NCBI RefSeq assembly: GCF_018860825.1
Contig: NZ_JAHKPZ010000015.1
Coordinates: 124,001 to 188,000 of the forward strand
Reading direction: 5' to 3'
Origin: Lacinutrix sp. C3R15
GTDB lineage: Bacteria > Bacteroidota > Bacteroidia > Flavobacteriales > Flavobacteriaceae
DNA: 64,000 bases
The notes beneath the pieces were generated by a model. The model did no database searches. It was not told the origin of the DNA and saw nothing but the letters and a program-made list of their open reading frames with translations. A program made the position numbers and the translations under genes. This document shows, piece by piece, positions 18,579 to 28,185 of the stretch (within the stretch, counting starts at the first letter, position 1; the number at the start of each line of letters is the position of its first letter).

Positions 18579-20000
18579 ATGAAAAAATTAATCTTATCCA
18601 TAGCATTTCTTAGCATTTTAGCATGTAAAGAAGAGAAGAAACAAGTAGAAGTAGCAACAGCTTCAGAAGAACAAATAAGCATAGAACCAATTTCGGCTTC
18701 CGACTTAGAAACGGCTGTCATTTATGAAGCGAATATTAGACAATATTCCCCAGAAGGAACTTTTGAGCAATTTACAAAAGACATTCCGCAGTTAAAACAA
18801 TTAGGAGTTAAAGTAATTTGGTTAATGCCTGTATTTCCTATATCAGAAACAAAACGTAAAGCAACAGGAGGTGAAGATAGTAAGTTTGCAACCGAATTTC
18901 CAGAAGCAGAACAAAGTAAATATTTAGGAAGCTATTATGCGGTTTCCGATTTTACAAAAATCAATCCAGAATTTGGTACCATTGAAGATTTTAGAAGCCT
19001 GGTAAATACAGCACATGATAATGGGATTTATGTGATTTTAGATTGGGTACCTAATCACACAGGATGGGATCATACTTGGTTAAAAACCAATCCAGAATAT
19101 TACACGCAAAATGAAAAAGGAGAAGTGATACATCCAGAGGATACGGATTGGACAGACGTTGCAGATTTAAATTACGACAACCAAGAAATGCGTAAAGAAA
19201 TGATTGCAGACATGAGTTATTGGTTAACAGAAGAAGGTGTAGATGGGTTAAGATGTGATGTTGCAGGTTCTGTACCAACTAATTTTTGGGAACAAGCCAT
19301 TCTAGAACTACGTGCTAAAAAAGACATTTTTATGCTAGCAGAAGCCTGGAAACCAGAATTATTAAAAGACGGGTTGTTTGATATGGCTTATGGTTGGGAT
19401 AGACACCATGCTATGAATCATATTGCACAAGGAGAAAAGGATGCAACCGAATATGCTACGATGTTAAAAACCGATTTTGAGCGTTATGAAGCAGATGATA
19501 TTATAATGAATTTTGTTACAAATCATGACGAAAATTCATGGAATGGAACCATTAAAGAACGCATGGGAGATGCTAGTGAAACCATGACGGCTTTAAGTTT
19601 TTTAACGCCAGGAATGCCATTAATTTATTCTGGTCAAGAATATGATTTAGATCACAGACTATTGTTTTTTGAAAAAGATAGCTTTCCGCATACTAAAGGA
19701 AATACCTGGAAAGTATTAGAAAAACTAGGGAAACTTAAAAACACTAGTTCTGCTTTACATGGAGGTAAAAAACCTGCCTCTTTTGAAAAAATAGATGTTG
19801 CTAATAAAAATATTTTAGCATTTAAACGCAGCAAAAACGGAAGCACAGTTGTTTTTCTTGCAAACATGTCAAGTAAAGAACAGTCTTTTAATAATGTAGT
19901 AAAAGGCTCCTATATAAATTACATGAGTAATACTAAAGAAGATATTTTAGAAGATACAATTAAGTTACAAGCTTGGGAGTATAAAATACTAATGCCGTAG
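18579..20000 (+). CDS. GH13 alpha-amylase lipoprotein (small type)
   Basis: This 473-residue protein starts with a lipoprotein signal (SILAC, Cys16). The short GH13 barrel has VIYEANIRQYSPEGTF, QLKQLGVKVIWLMPVFPI, VILDWVPNHTGWDH, VDGLRCDVAGSVP (nucleophile Asp), FMLAEAWKPE (acid/base Glu) and FVTNHDENSW (third Asp). The Bacteroidota members of this subgroup are secreted amylases acting on malto-oligosaccharides. The C-terminal beta domain is short. It follows the preceding GH13 gene by 8 bases; the next small gene starts 2 bases after its stop. Its fine specificity cannot be read from sequence. Confidence 0.92.
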   Translation: MKKLILSIAFLSILACKEEKKQVEVATASEEQISIEPISASDLETAVIYEANIRQYSPEGTFEQFTKDIPQLKQLGVKVIWLMPVFPISETKRKATGGEDSKFATEFPEAEQSKYLGSYYAVSDFTKINPEFGTIEDFRSLVNTAHDNGIYVILDWVPNHTGWDHTWLKTNPEYYTQNEKGEVIHPEDTDWTDVADLNYDNQEMRKEMIADMSYWLTEEGVDGLRCDVAGSVPTNFWEQAILELRAKKDIFMLAEAWKPELLKDGLFDMAYGWDRHHAMNHIAQGEKDATEYATMLKTDFERYEADDIIMNFVTNHDENSWNGTIKERMGDASETMTALSFLTPGMPLIYSGQEYDLDHRLLFFEKDSFPHTKGNTWKVLEKLGKLKNTSSALHGGKKPASFEKIDVANKNILAFKRSKNGSTVVFLANMSSKEQSFNNVVKGSYINYMSNTKEDILEDTIKLQAWEYKILMP

Positions 20001-20002
20001 TC

Positions 20003-20443
20003 ATGAAAAAGTTTTTATTTATATCTTTTTTTGGGTTCTTTGTAAATGCTGGTTTTTCACAGGTAGGAATTGGTACAACAACACCTTTAAGTACTTTAGA
20101 TGTTAATGGAAATGTGTCTTTTAAAGTGTTGACTTTAGAAGGTGGTCCAGGAGGGAATGCAACGAGAATAACAGATGGTTATTATATTAATTTAAATGTT
20201 TTAAATGGTACAGATATAGAATATATCTTACCAGAAGCTAATACTGTTCCTGGAAGAACTTATGTTCTTAGAAATATATCAACAACAACCAATGCGGTTT
20301 TATATGCTTTTGGAGGATTGTTTTATGCTAGTAATTCAGCATCATCAAGTAATTCTACGAATATAACTTTTGATGGAAATACTAAAACGATGCTTTTTTA
20401 TAGTGATGGATCAAATTGGAATTATGGACCTTTTGGTTTTTAA
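20003..20443 (+). CDS. Small secreted protein with GIGTTTP motif, function unknown
   Basis: This 146-residue protein starts 2 bases after the upstream GH13 stop and is the last gene of the operon. A Sec signal peptide ends at about residue 20 (AGFSQ) and is followed directly by VGIGTTTPLSTLDVNGN. That motif is found near the N-terminus of many Bacteroidota surface and tail-fibre-like proteins. The rest is rich in Gly, Asn, Ser and Thr, with short beta-strand patterns and no catalytic motif. It is much shorter than the usual GIGT proteins and lacks a peptidase S74 or T9SS domain. A role in the glucan locus is only suggested by its position. Confidence 0.8.
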   Translation: MKKFLFISFFGFFVNAGFSQVGIGTTTPLSTLDVNGNVSFKVLTLEGGPGGNATRITDGYYINLNVLNGTDIEYILPEANTVPGRTYVLRNISTTTNAVLYAFGGLFYASNSASSSNSTNITFDGNTKTMLFYSDGSNWNYGPFGF

Positions 20444-20526
20444 AACATTTTTTGTAAAAATCATCAATAAGTCTTATCTTCTAGTTGTAACTAGATAGTA
20501 ATAATACATAGAGTCTCTCTATTTAA

Positions 20527-20570
20527 AAAAAATCTCTTGTAGTAGCAATACTTTAAGAGATTTTTTGTTT
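20527..20570. terminator. Bidirectional Rho-independent terminator
   Basis: AAAAAATCTCTT (20527-20538) pairs with AAGAGATTTTTT (20555-20566) over a 16-base loop, flanked by A- and T-rich runs on both sides. It lies between the convergent glucan operon (ends 20443) and the Kelch gene (ends 20615), so it can stop transcription from both. Confidence 0.75.
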
Positions 20571-20614
20571 TAAATATATTAGATGAAAGTTTAAAAAATA
20601 TCTAAATCTTTCTT

Positions 20615-22207
20615 TTACATTTTAATAATTTTTCTTGTTTCGGTTTGCTGTAGTGCATTTTCAACTTTTATAAAATAAATACCTTGAGGTAGTTCTGCTA
20701 TATTAAAAGCGTGATGATATTCAAAATCACCAATAAATTTTTTGATGATTTTTCCGGTTACATCTAATATGCTTAATTGTGTGCTGTTTTTATTTAGTGT
20801 AAAAGTTTCTTTTACGGGATTTGGATACATGTTAAGAGTTTCCAAATCATTGAAATTAGCAACAGATAAAGTAGGATTTAGTGTGCCTTCTAATGCTATG
20901 TTTAAAGTAGCGTTGTTATTATAGGTTACTTGCACATTACCATTGTTTTGGTTTAGTATGGTGTTGTTTAAAGTTACTTGAATAGTTAAATGTTTATTAG
21001 CACCTAAAAGCATGTTGGCATAGGTTTCATTTAAGGTGTAATGTGTGCCAGAAACCGTAATGTTATCTATATACGTTCCTGTGGTTCCTATAGTATTAGA
21101 TAGTGTTATAGGTATAGTTACAGTGCCATCATTGGTTCCGTATTCAAAAGTTTTTACGCTTTCGTCTGCGGCAAATACGCTATTTATATTTGGGTTTCCG
21201 GTTGGGTTATTTATGTTATAATATTCCATGTTTCTCATAGAGGTTCCACCACTAGAGCCACTAATAACATGAATGCCATCGCCAGAAACTATGGCTTGAA
21301 TACCATGTCTGTCATAATTTAAATTATCTTTAGTTGTCCAGCTTTCTGTTAAGGGATTAAAGGCTTCAACAATATCACGTTGCCCATTGTTTCCTGTAGC
21401 ACTTCCATAAGTAGTTTCTCCTCCTATAACATATATTTCATTTTGAAACAAAACAGTAGCAGCACCAGCTCTTGGTGTTAATATATTACTACTAGCATCT
21501 AAGGTAGACCAGGTGTTTGTATTAAAATCATATACATCTACTTCAGGTACTTGAGGAGCAAATAGGCCTCCAGTACTTCCGGTTAGTCTGCCTCCTACGG
21601 CATAAAGTTTATTATTGTATGTAATTGCTTGAAAATGATCTCTTGCATGTGGAGCGTCGGTTAAAGAGGTAAATGTTCCTGTAGCAGGATCAAACTCATC
21701 AAAGTAAGGAACATAACCTCCACTATGTCCATATACATTTCCGCCAACTAGATAAAATTTGTTATTATGCATGGCTAAGCCTCCAGATCCACGTTTTCTG
21801 TCAGCGGGTAATTCCATACCTTGAATCCATTGTTGACTAACTGGATTGTACATATAAATATAATCGGCAGACAGCTCTGGGTTGGGTTCATTGGTTTTAA
21901 AAGCACCAATTACCCAAATTAAACCTTCATAAGTAATGGCTTGAAAATGATTAAAATCTACAGGAGCCATTCCTCCTTGAGACCAAGTGTTAGAAGTGTA
22001 ATTGTATACTTCTACAATTTTAGGAGATTCTCTACCTCCAAAAATAAAAAATTGATCACCAGCTTGTACAAATCCAAATTCATGCCTTGCAATATAGTTT
22101 TCATTTTCATTTGTTTCTATCCAGTTTTGCCCTTTTAACTTTGTCGTAAAGCTTAAAAAAAGTAATAGTAAAACACATAAAGTGTTTTTTTTTGTTGCAC
22201 GTTTCAT
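20615..22207 (-). CDS. Kelch-repeat secreted protein with T9SS C-terminal sorting domain
   Basis: The start is set at the ATG at 22207 (MKRATKKN), because the signal peptide follows directly (TLCVLLLLFLSFTTKLKGQ); a longer in-frame extension is unlikely. The 530-residue product has about five Kelch-type blades (about 45-330; repeats such as NKFYLVGGNVYG, NKLYAVGGRLTG, NEIYVIGGETTYG) forming a beta-propeller. An Ig-like choice-of-anchor-type domain follows (about 345-440). It ends in a type A T9SS sorting domain (MYPNPVKETFTL, then GIYFIKVENALQQTETRKII), so it should be secreted or attached to the surface. Its partner is unknown; it converges with the glucan operon but is a separate unit. Confidence 0.88.
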   Translation of the reverse strand: MKRATKKNTLCVLLLLFLSFTTKLKGQNWIETNENENYIARHEFGFVQAGDQFFIFGGRESPKIVEVYNYTSNTWSQGGMAPVDFNHFQAITYEGLIWVIGAFKTNEPNPELSADYIYMYNPVSQQWIQGMELPADRKRGSGGLAMHNNKFYLVGGNVYGHSGGYVPYFDEFDPATGTFTSLTDAPHARDHFQAITYNNKLYAVGGRLTGSTGGLFAPQVPEVDVYDFNTNTWSTLDASSNILTPRAGAATVLFQNEIYVIGGETTYGSATGNNGQRDIVEAFNPLTESWTTKDNLNYDRHGIQAIVSGDGIHVISGSSGGTSMRNMEYYNINNPTGNPNINSVFAADESVKTFEYGTNDGTVTIPITLSNTIGTTGTYIDNITVSGTHYTLNETYANMLLGANKHLTIQVTLNNTILNQNNGNVQVTYNNNATLNIALEGTLNPTLSVANFNDLETLNMYPNPVKETFTLNKNSTQLSILDVTGKIIKKFIGDFEYHHAFNIAELPQGIYFIKVENALQQTETRKIIKM

Positions 22208-22372
22208 TTGGTTAGTTTTTATTGATATAATAGCTTGATAATCAGTAAATTTAATTAAATTTAGAGATATAATTATAAAATGAACCATAAAGTTCTAAAT
22301 ACGTTGAATAGTGTGAGTAAGGAAATAAACTGTTAAGGATTAACAGGTAGTACGACTAATAAATATAATTTG

Positions 22373-22380
22373 TAATTTTG
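22373..22380 (+). promoter_or_regulatory. -7 promoter element of the GAF-protein gene
   Basis: TAATTTTG matches the Bacteroidota -7 consensus TAnnTTTG exactly and lies 19 bases before the ATG at 22400, giving a short leader. No clear -33 TTG was found at the expected distance. Confidence 0.45.
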
Positions 22381-22399
22381 TACGTATAAATAGTCTTAA

Positions 22400-24772
22400 A
22401 TGAAAGAAAATTACCCATCAGAATCCCCAATGCGTTTTAAGATTAGTTTTAATAAGCTATTAGAACAATATGAAGATTTATCCACTAATTCTGATGCGTT
22501 TATTGCAAACAAAGCAAAACGAGTTTTAGAAACTGCAGCACCTTATCCTGTACTTCGTGAAGGGTTTTCAGATTACCAATTACTTGAAAAATACAAAAAT
22601 GAAATTCAAATTTTACTACAAGACTCTTTTAGTCCTGTGCTCACTAAAAATGAAATAAAAACAGCATCTATACCTTTTGAAGATGTTATTTTTAACTCTT
22701 CTGAAAGATTTAAATCTATTGTTAAAACAGCAGGTGAAAATTTTGAATTAAAAATAAAAAACTTACCAGAAGACGATAGGTATATTAGCTTTTGTGCTGT
22801 TATTTTAAACTTTTACTATGGTTATTCTTTAGATTTTAAAAGACCTTTTTATTACGAAATACCAGATGTTAATGGTGTAATGCGTTATTATAAAATTTTA
22901 TATAATGCAGATTTTACAGAAATTATTCCTAACGAAAATGCACCAAAAATAACACAAGAAGATTATGATGAGTTATTAGATAACTTTGAGAATATGGACA
23001 TGTGGAAAGAAAAGTTTCCACCAAATAGTTATGAGTTTAAAGGCTTTGTAATATCTAATATGTTTGATGTTACAGATGATCAATCTATATCTAATATAAA
23101 GTCTTCTTTAATAGGTGAAAACAAGCGTAAAGACCATACTTTTATGGAAGGTTTTCAAGAGATTTTTCGTTCATTATTAAGTTTAAAAGATATTGAGGTA
23201 GGTTTTTCTCTTTACAATAAAGAAGAAGATGTTTTTGAGCGTGTTTATGGTGCAGGAATAGGTAGTTTTTTACTACATGATTTAGATACTTCAAAATGTT
23301 CTGATGCTTTGTGTAATTGGTCGTACAACAGGCTTTTAAATGAAAAAAAGTTTTTTACAGTGTCTAATGTTAACCTTATGTTTGAAAATACTAAAGGAAA
23401 AATACCACATATAAAGACACTGCATAATCAAGGAATACAAAGCGCTATTTTAGCACCTATTGCAACAAATGATGAAGTCATGGGTATTCTTGAGATTATT
23501 TCATATAAACCTCAGGTTTTAAATAGCATAAATGCCAATAAACTTGCAGATATAATGCCTTTTATAGTTTCTGCTGTAAAGCGTTCAAAAAATGAAGAAG
23601 AAAACTTAATTGAAGCTGTAATTCAACAAGAATGCACCTCTATTCATTCTAGTGTAAATTGGCGATTTGTAAAAGAAGCAAGGAATTTTATTAGAGCGCA
23701 AGCCGAAGGGAAATCGCCAAGTTTTAATAAAATTGCTTTCGATAATATTTATCCATTATATGGGCAAATAGATATTAAAGGTTCTTCGGAAGCTAGAAAT
23801 AAAGCTACCAAACAAGATTTAATAGTACAATTAAATACCGTAAAATCTATTATTAAAAGTGCTTTAAAACTTGAAAATCTTCCTGTTTATGAGCAACTTG
23901 TTTTTCAAATAAATGAATATTTAAAAGGTTTAAAAGATCATTTTAAGGTAGATAGTGAGCAACAAATCACTTTGTTTTTTAATGAAGATATAAAACCATT
24001 TTTAGAGCATTTATCTCAAGAAGAATCATTAAAACTAGAAATAGAAAATTATTATAAGAGTATTGATTCTACAATTAATGTGGTTTATAATCATAGAAAA
24101 CAATATGATGATACTGTAGCTGCAATTAATAAGGCAATGGCATCGCTTTTAGATGAAAAACAAGAAGATGCACAAAAAATGTATCCACATTATTTTGAGC
24201 GTTTTAAAACAGATGGTGTAGAACATAATATGTACATTGGTGAGTCTATTACTAAAGAAGATAGCTTTAATCCAATTTATTTATATAATTTAAGATTGTG
24301 GCAGTTGCAGGTAATGTGCGAAATGGAAAATGCCTATTACCAAATGAAATCTAATTTTCCGTTAGCATTAGATGTTGCATCTATGATATTGGTTTTTAAT
24401 CAACCATTATCTATAAGTTTTAGAATGGATGAAAAGCAATTTGATGTAGATGGTACCTATAACGCTAGATATGAAATAGTGAAAAAACGCGTAGATAAAG
24501 CCTATATAAAAGGTACTAGTAAGCGTGTTACAGAAAAAGGAAAGATAACCATTGTGTACTCGCAAAAAGAAGACGAAATAGAGTATTTACGTTATATTAA
24601 ATTTTTACAAGCGAAGCATTATCTAGATACAGATATTGAAATTGTAGAGTTACAAGATTTACAAGCAGTAACCGGTTTAAAAGCAATTAGAGTTAGTGTG
24701 CTATATCATATTAATAAAGAGGATAAAGCTTTTTATACCTATAATGATTTAATGAAAGAAATTAAAGCTTAG
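22400..24772 (+). CDS. GAF-domain protein, conserved in Flavobacteriaceae, function unknown
   Basis: This is a 790-residue protein without signal peptide or membrane segments, probably cytoplasmic. A GAF-like ligand-binding domain lies at about 235-395 (FMEGFQEIFRSLLSLKDIEV, ILAPIATNDEVMGILEIIS). The flanks are helical; the C-terminal half (about 420-790) has no motif I recognise. No kinase, cyclase or HTH output domain was seen. Its 3' end overlaps the convergent HD-domain gene by 4 bases. GAF domains often bind cyclic nucleotides and the neighbour carries an HD phosphohydrolase domain, so a functional link is possible but not shown. Confidence 0.8.
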   Translation: MKENYPSESPMRFKISFNKLLEQYEDLSTNSDAFIANKAKRVLETAAPYPVLREGFSDYQLLEKYKNEIQILLQDSFSPVLTKNEIKTASIPFEDVIFNSSERFKSIVKTAGENFELKIKNLPEDDRYISFCAVILNFYYGYSLDFKRPFYYEIPDVNGVMRYYKILYNADFTEIIPNENAPKITQEDYDELLDNFENMDMWKEKFPPNSYEFKGFVISNMFDVTDDQSISNIKSSLIGENKRKDHTFMEGFQEIFRSLLSLKDIEVGFSLYNKEEDVFERVYGAGIGSFLLHDLDTSKCSDALCNWSYNRLLNEKKFFTVSNVNLMFENTKGKIPHIKTLHNQGIQSAILAPIATNDEVMGILEIISYKPQVLNSINANKLADIMPFIVSAVKRSKNEEENLIEAVIQQECTSIHSSVNWRFVKEARNFIRAQAEGKSPSFNKIAFDNIYPLYGQIDIKGSSEARNKATKQDLIVQLNTVKSIIKSALKLENLPVYEQLVFQINEYLKGLKDHFKVDSEQQITLFFNEDIKPFLEHLSQEESLKLEIENYYKSIDSTINVVYNHRKQYDDTVAAINKAMASLLDEKQEDAQKMYPHYFERFKTDGVEHNMYIGESITKEDSFNPIYLYNLRLWQLQVMCEMENAYYQMKSNFPLALDVASMILVFNQPLSISFRMDEKQFDVDGTYNARYEIVKKRVDKAYIKGTSKRVTEKGKITIVYSQKEDEIEYLRYIKFLQAKHYLDTDIEIVELQDLQAVTGLKAIRVSVLYHINKEDKAFYTYNDLMKEIKA

Positions 24773-25965
24773 TATCCAGCATATTTAAAAGCTAGAGAAA
24801 AGGCAAATACACTACAAATAATACCTACCATAAACACGGTGTAAGTAATACGTAACAATTTGTATTTTCTGTTTAATACCAAACCTAGAAAATACAAATC
24901 TTTTTTCATAGTAGAATATAAGTAGTCTTTGTCTTTCATCATTTCTCCCATTGCCCATTCAAATTCGTCTAACTTCATTTTATGAAAATTACCAAAAAAG
25001 AGTAAGTTTACTTTTTTGTTAGCAACATCTTCTTTAGTAAATTTTCCTCTGGTAATATTTGGTCTAGTTGCTAAAACAGACAAGATTATAGAAGCTACTG
25101 TAAAAAGAACAAAAACTAAAGTTGGGTAAATTAAATATTGATTAGATGGGTTGTCTAATTTAGGTAAAAGATTTGCTAATACTAAAGACACAATAATAGC
25201 ATTTACAGATAGTAAAATGTTTGCTTTTGTATCTGCTATATTACTTAAAGTAATATGGTTTTTAAGCGTAACTCTAAACATGGTTTCTATACCGCGTTCT
25301 GGAATTTCTATTTTATTTTTTTTAAAATTTAATTCGTCTTTTTTCTGTTTTAATTTTAAAGTATCCTTTTTAATTTTGCTTTGGTTTCTTAATAGTTTTG
25401 CTAGGTTTTTACTTTTACCTTTTTCCCATAATGAAATCGCTAAATCACTATTAAACTTGTGGTCTTGAGTGAGAAAATTAATGTTTTGGTCTAGCCATTC
25501 TAAATCTGTAATTTGTTTTTGGTTTGTTAACTCTAACTCTTTTTTTAAAAGTTCTGTTACATCTTCAAAATTTTTGCTTCCAACATGCGCGCAATCTGCA
25601 TCACGAATAAATTTTTCTAGCTGTGTTTTTGGTGTAAAACCCATTGTTGTTGCTAAAATTAAACTAGTAACAAGTTTAATGTCTTCGGTAGTACAATTAT
25701 GTTCTTTTAAAAATTCTGTAGCTAAGGCAGCACTGTGCATTTCATGAGCATCAATATTTTTAATAAAACCAACATCATGAAACCAAGCGCTTACAATTAA
25801 AAGTGTTTTACTATGTTCATCTAGCTTCGCTAAATCTGCTAATTCGGTAGCTTTTTGTACTACATTTTGTGTATGTGTTATATTATGGTAAACAAAGCTA
25901 TTTTTTAAATGCGTGTTTAATAAGTTAACAACATGTTTTTCTGCATCAGCTATTAGGTTGTTCAT
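24769..25965 (-). CDS. HD-domain phosphohydrolase fused to a Pycsar-effector-like membrane domain (DUF5706-type)
   Basis: This is a 398-residue two-part protein. Residues 25-130 form an HD domain with the metal ligands His31, His63-Asp64 (WFHDVGF) and His74, and Asp122/Asp124 downstream. A charged linker (about 185-225, Lys-rich) leads to residues 228-398. These match the membrane module known from Pycsar effectors (PycTM): TLKNHITLSNIADTKANILL, then two membrane segments (about 250-268 and 277-299), an amphipathic middle, and a last membrane segment (about 372-393). No cyclase gene is adjacent, unlike defence Pycsar operons. It may be a housekeeping nucleotide-signalling protein rather than an anti-phage effector. 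Domain calls are from remembered family patterns. Confidence 0.8.
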   Translation of the reverse strand: MNNLIADAEKHVVNLLNTHLKNSFVYHNITHTQNVVQKATELADLAKLDEHSKTLLIVSAWFHDVGFIKNIDAHEMHSAALATEFLKEHNCTTEDIKLVTSLILATTMGFTPKTQLEKFIRDADCAHVGSKNFEDVTELLKKELELTNQKQITDLEWLDQNINFLTQDHKFNSDLAISLWEKGKSKNLAKLLRNQSKIKKDTLKLKQKKDELNFKKNKIEIPERGIETMFRVTLKNHITLSNIADTKANILLSVNAIIVSLVLANLLPKLDNPSNQYLIYPTLVFVLFTVASIILSVLATRPNITRGKFTKEDVANKKVNLLFFGNFHKMKLDEFEWAMGEMMKDKDYLYSTMKKDLYFLGLVLNRKYKLLRITYTVFMVGIICSVFAFSLAFKYAGY

Positions 25966-26082
25966 AAAAGAAATATGATTTTAAGTAAAAATACTAAACA
26001 TTTAATTAAAGTTTAATATGCAGACTGTTTAGTCTAAAATTATAGTAAAACTTTCATTTTATATAAAAAGGTGCTTTTAGAG

Positions 26083-26937
26083 TTAATTAAGGTGAAACTC
26101 ATATAAATTACCTCCTGTATTATGTGCTTTTTCATCAGTGATATATAGTGTTGTTTCATCTTTAAAGCAAATGCTTTCTTTTTGAGATATGTGCTCAAAA
26201 GGAAACTCTTTTATCGTGCCATTAAAAAAAGCATCACCTTTAAAATTAGAGAAAAGTAAAATGGATTTCTGACTTAAGAGCACCATTGTTTTTTTATCAG
26301 GACTAATATCTGCTGAGGTTATCCAGCATTTTGAATCGGTACAGCCATTAAAAGAACCTACAAGTTGCGCTTCATGAGTTCCTGCTTCTGCAGGGATTTT
26401 GTATACATTTGTTTTACCATAATCTCCTTTAACTCGACTTTTAGTAAATAAGTATAAATTATTATTGAAGTAAAAAAACGCTTCGCAGTCAAAATAAAGT
26501 TGTTTCTTTTTTGGTGGAAATTTTTTTTGATCTGGATAACTAAACAATATGCGTTCTACCATGACAGTAGTATCATTTGTTAAGCTAGAAGCTTGTACTT
26601 TTAAAATTGCTAAATTTTTGCGTTTACTAGCATTATTACCAAAATCACCAATATAAAGATTGCCTTGGTCATCACTTGTTAAGTCTTCCCAGTCATGGTT
26701 TTTGGCATTGATTTTTAATTCTTGTTTAATTTTTCCTTTAGCATCAAGACCAAAAAGTTTAGGTTTATTACCACTGTCATTTACCATCCAGATAAGATTA
26801 GAATTGGTAGCAATCTCGGTTCCGGATACTTCATTTAAATCAGCAGGTAAATTTGTAATATTTACAATGTTTTTTGTGTTGCAGCTTCCGTAAAAAAATA
26901 ATAGTAGGATTAGAAATTTATTCAAAGCAGTTTTCAT
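26083..26937 (-). CDS. Putative beta-propeller lipoprotein, function unknown
   Basis: This 284-residue protein has a lipoprotein signal (FFYGSC, Cys19). The mature part contains repeated strand patterns such as IWMVNDSGNKPKLFGLDAKG, GNLYIGDFGNNASKR and LYITDEKAHNTGGNLYEF, which resemble six-bladed propellers of the SMP-30/SdiA-regulated type. No catalytic set can be assigned. It is divergent from the flavoprotein gene by 35 bases, so the two share a promoter region. The ATG at 26937 fits the signal peptide. Confidence 0.75.
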   Translation of the reverse strand: MKTALNKFLILLLFFYGSCNTKNIVNITNLPADLNEVSGTEIATNSNLIWMVNDSGNKPKLFGLDAKGKIKQELKINAKNHDWEDLTSDDQGNLYIGDFGNNASKRKNLAILKVQASSLTNDTTVMVERILFSYPDQKKFPPKKKQLYFDCEAFFYFNNNLYLFTKSRVKGDYGKTNVYKIPAEAGTHEAQLVGSFNGCTDSKCWITSADISPDKKTMVLLSQKSILLFSNFKGDAFFNGTIKEFPFEHISQKESICFKDETTLYITDEKAHNTGGNLYEFHLN

Positions 26938-26972
26938 TTATTAATGCTAAATTTACGTGGTTTTTAAAAAGT

Positions 26973-28184
26973 ATGAAACAAAAAGACGTTATTATTATAG
27001 GAGGAGGAGCTGCAGGTTTTTTTGCGGCAATTAATATTGCTGTTCAAAACCCAGAACTATCTATTGCTATACTTGAAAAAGGAAAAGAAGGTTTACAAAA
27101 GGTTAAGATTTCTGGAGGAGGACGCTGTAATGTTACGCATGCCGAGTTTATACCTCAAGAATTAGTACTTAATTACCCAAGAGGAGAAAAAGAACTACTT
27201 GGCCCTTTTCATCAATTTATGACAGGGGATACTATTGCTTGGTTTGAAGAACGCGGAGTTGCTTTAAAGATAGAAGAAGATGGTCGCATGTTTCCAGAGT
27301 CAAACTCATCACAAACCATTATAGATTGTTTTTTAAGCGAAACTAAAAAGCATCAGGTAGCAGTGTTTTATAGCCAAACAGTAAAAGCTATTGAAAAAGA
27401 AGAAGCTGCTTGGCGTGTTATTACACAATCAGAAGAGTTTTTAGCAAAAAAAATACTGGTAGCAACAGGAAGTAGCCCTAAAATGTGGAAACTTCTTGAA
27501 ACACTTGATCATACTGTAATACAACCTGTACCTTCGTTATTTACTTTTAATTGTAAAGATAAACGTATAAAAAATATTCCTGGAGTAGTAGCGCAAAATG
27601 TAGAAATACAAGTTGTAGGTACTTCCTTGTTTTCAGAAGGACCTTTACTAATTACACATGTTGGTTTTAGTGCTCCTGCAATTTTAAAACTCTCAGCTTT
27701 TGGTGCTTTAGAGCTCGCTAAGCTGGATTATAATTTTACTATTGAAGTTAATTTTATTAAAAAGACTTTTCTAGACTGTTTAGATGTTTTAAAAGGCTTA
27801 AAATTGAATCTGGCAAAAAAGATGGTTTTAAAAGCACCACAATTTGATTTGCCTAAACGTTTGTGGCAGCAATTAGTAATAGCATCAAAAATACAGGAAG
27901 AAACACGTTGGGCAGATTTAAATAAAACACAGCTGGAAGAACTTGCTGCACAATTAACAAAAGCAGCGTTTAATATAGAGGGTAAAAGTACATTTAAAGA
28001 TGAATTTGTAACTGCAGGAGGAATAGATTTAAAAGAAATAAATTTTAAAACTTTTGAAAGTAAACTTCATAAAAACCTATATTTTGCAGGTGAAGTTGTT
28101 AATGTAGATGCCATAACAGGAGGTTTTAATTTTCAAAATGCGTGGACAGGAGCTTTTATTGCTTCGCAACATATTTCTAAATAA
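26973..28184 (+). CDS. FAD-dependent oxidoreductase of the HI0933/BaiN family
   Basis: The start is set at the ATG at 26973 because the dinucleotide-binding motif begins at once (DVIIIGGGAAGFFAAINIA); an in-frame extension upstream overlaps the divergent gene. The 403-residue protein has the family-typical KVKISGGGRCNVTHA (about 46-60), ILVATGSSPKMW and a C-terminal TAGGIDLKEI...LYFAGEVVNVDAITGGFN signature seen as separate segments. This family has no signal peptide and its physiological substrate is mostly unknown. It ends one base before the next gene's ATG, so the two are coupled. Confidence 0.88.
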   Translation: MKQKDVIIIGGGAAGFFAAINIAVQNPELSIAILEKGKEGLQKVKISGGGRCNVTHAEFIPQELVLNYPRGEKELLGPFHQFMTGDTIAWFEERGVALKIEEDGRMFPESNSSQTIIDCFLSETKKHQVAVFYSQTVKAIEKEEAAWRVITQSEEFLAKKILVATGSSPKMWKLLETLDHTVIQPVPSLFTFNCKDKRIKNIPGVVAQNVEIQVVGTSLFSEGPLLITHVGFSAPAILKLSAFGALELAKLDYNFTIEVNFIKKTFLDCLDVLKGLKLNLAKKMVLKAPQFDLPKRLWQQLVIASKIQEETRWADLNKTQLEELAAQLTKAAFNIEGKSTFKDEFVTAGGIDLKEINFKTFESKLHKNLYFAGEVVNVDAITGGFNFQNAWTGAFIASQHISK

Positions 28185-28185
28185 A

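Noticed and set aside
25151-25747. Two plus-strand frames opposite the HD/Pycsar-like gene
   Set aside because: They are antisense to conserved HD and membrane coding; the hydrophobic composition is what reverse-reading of Lys/Glu/Asn codons gives.
24769-25965. Calling this a complete Pycsar anti-phage operon
   Set aside because: No cyclase gene is adjacent and the flanking genes are ordinary; only an effector-like domain is present.
26874-26972. Extended start of the HI0933-family flavoprotein
   Set aside because: The extension overlaps the divergent lipoprotein gene, and the FAD-binding motif directly follows the ATG at 26973.
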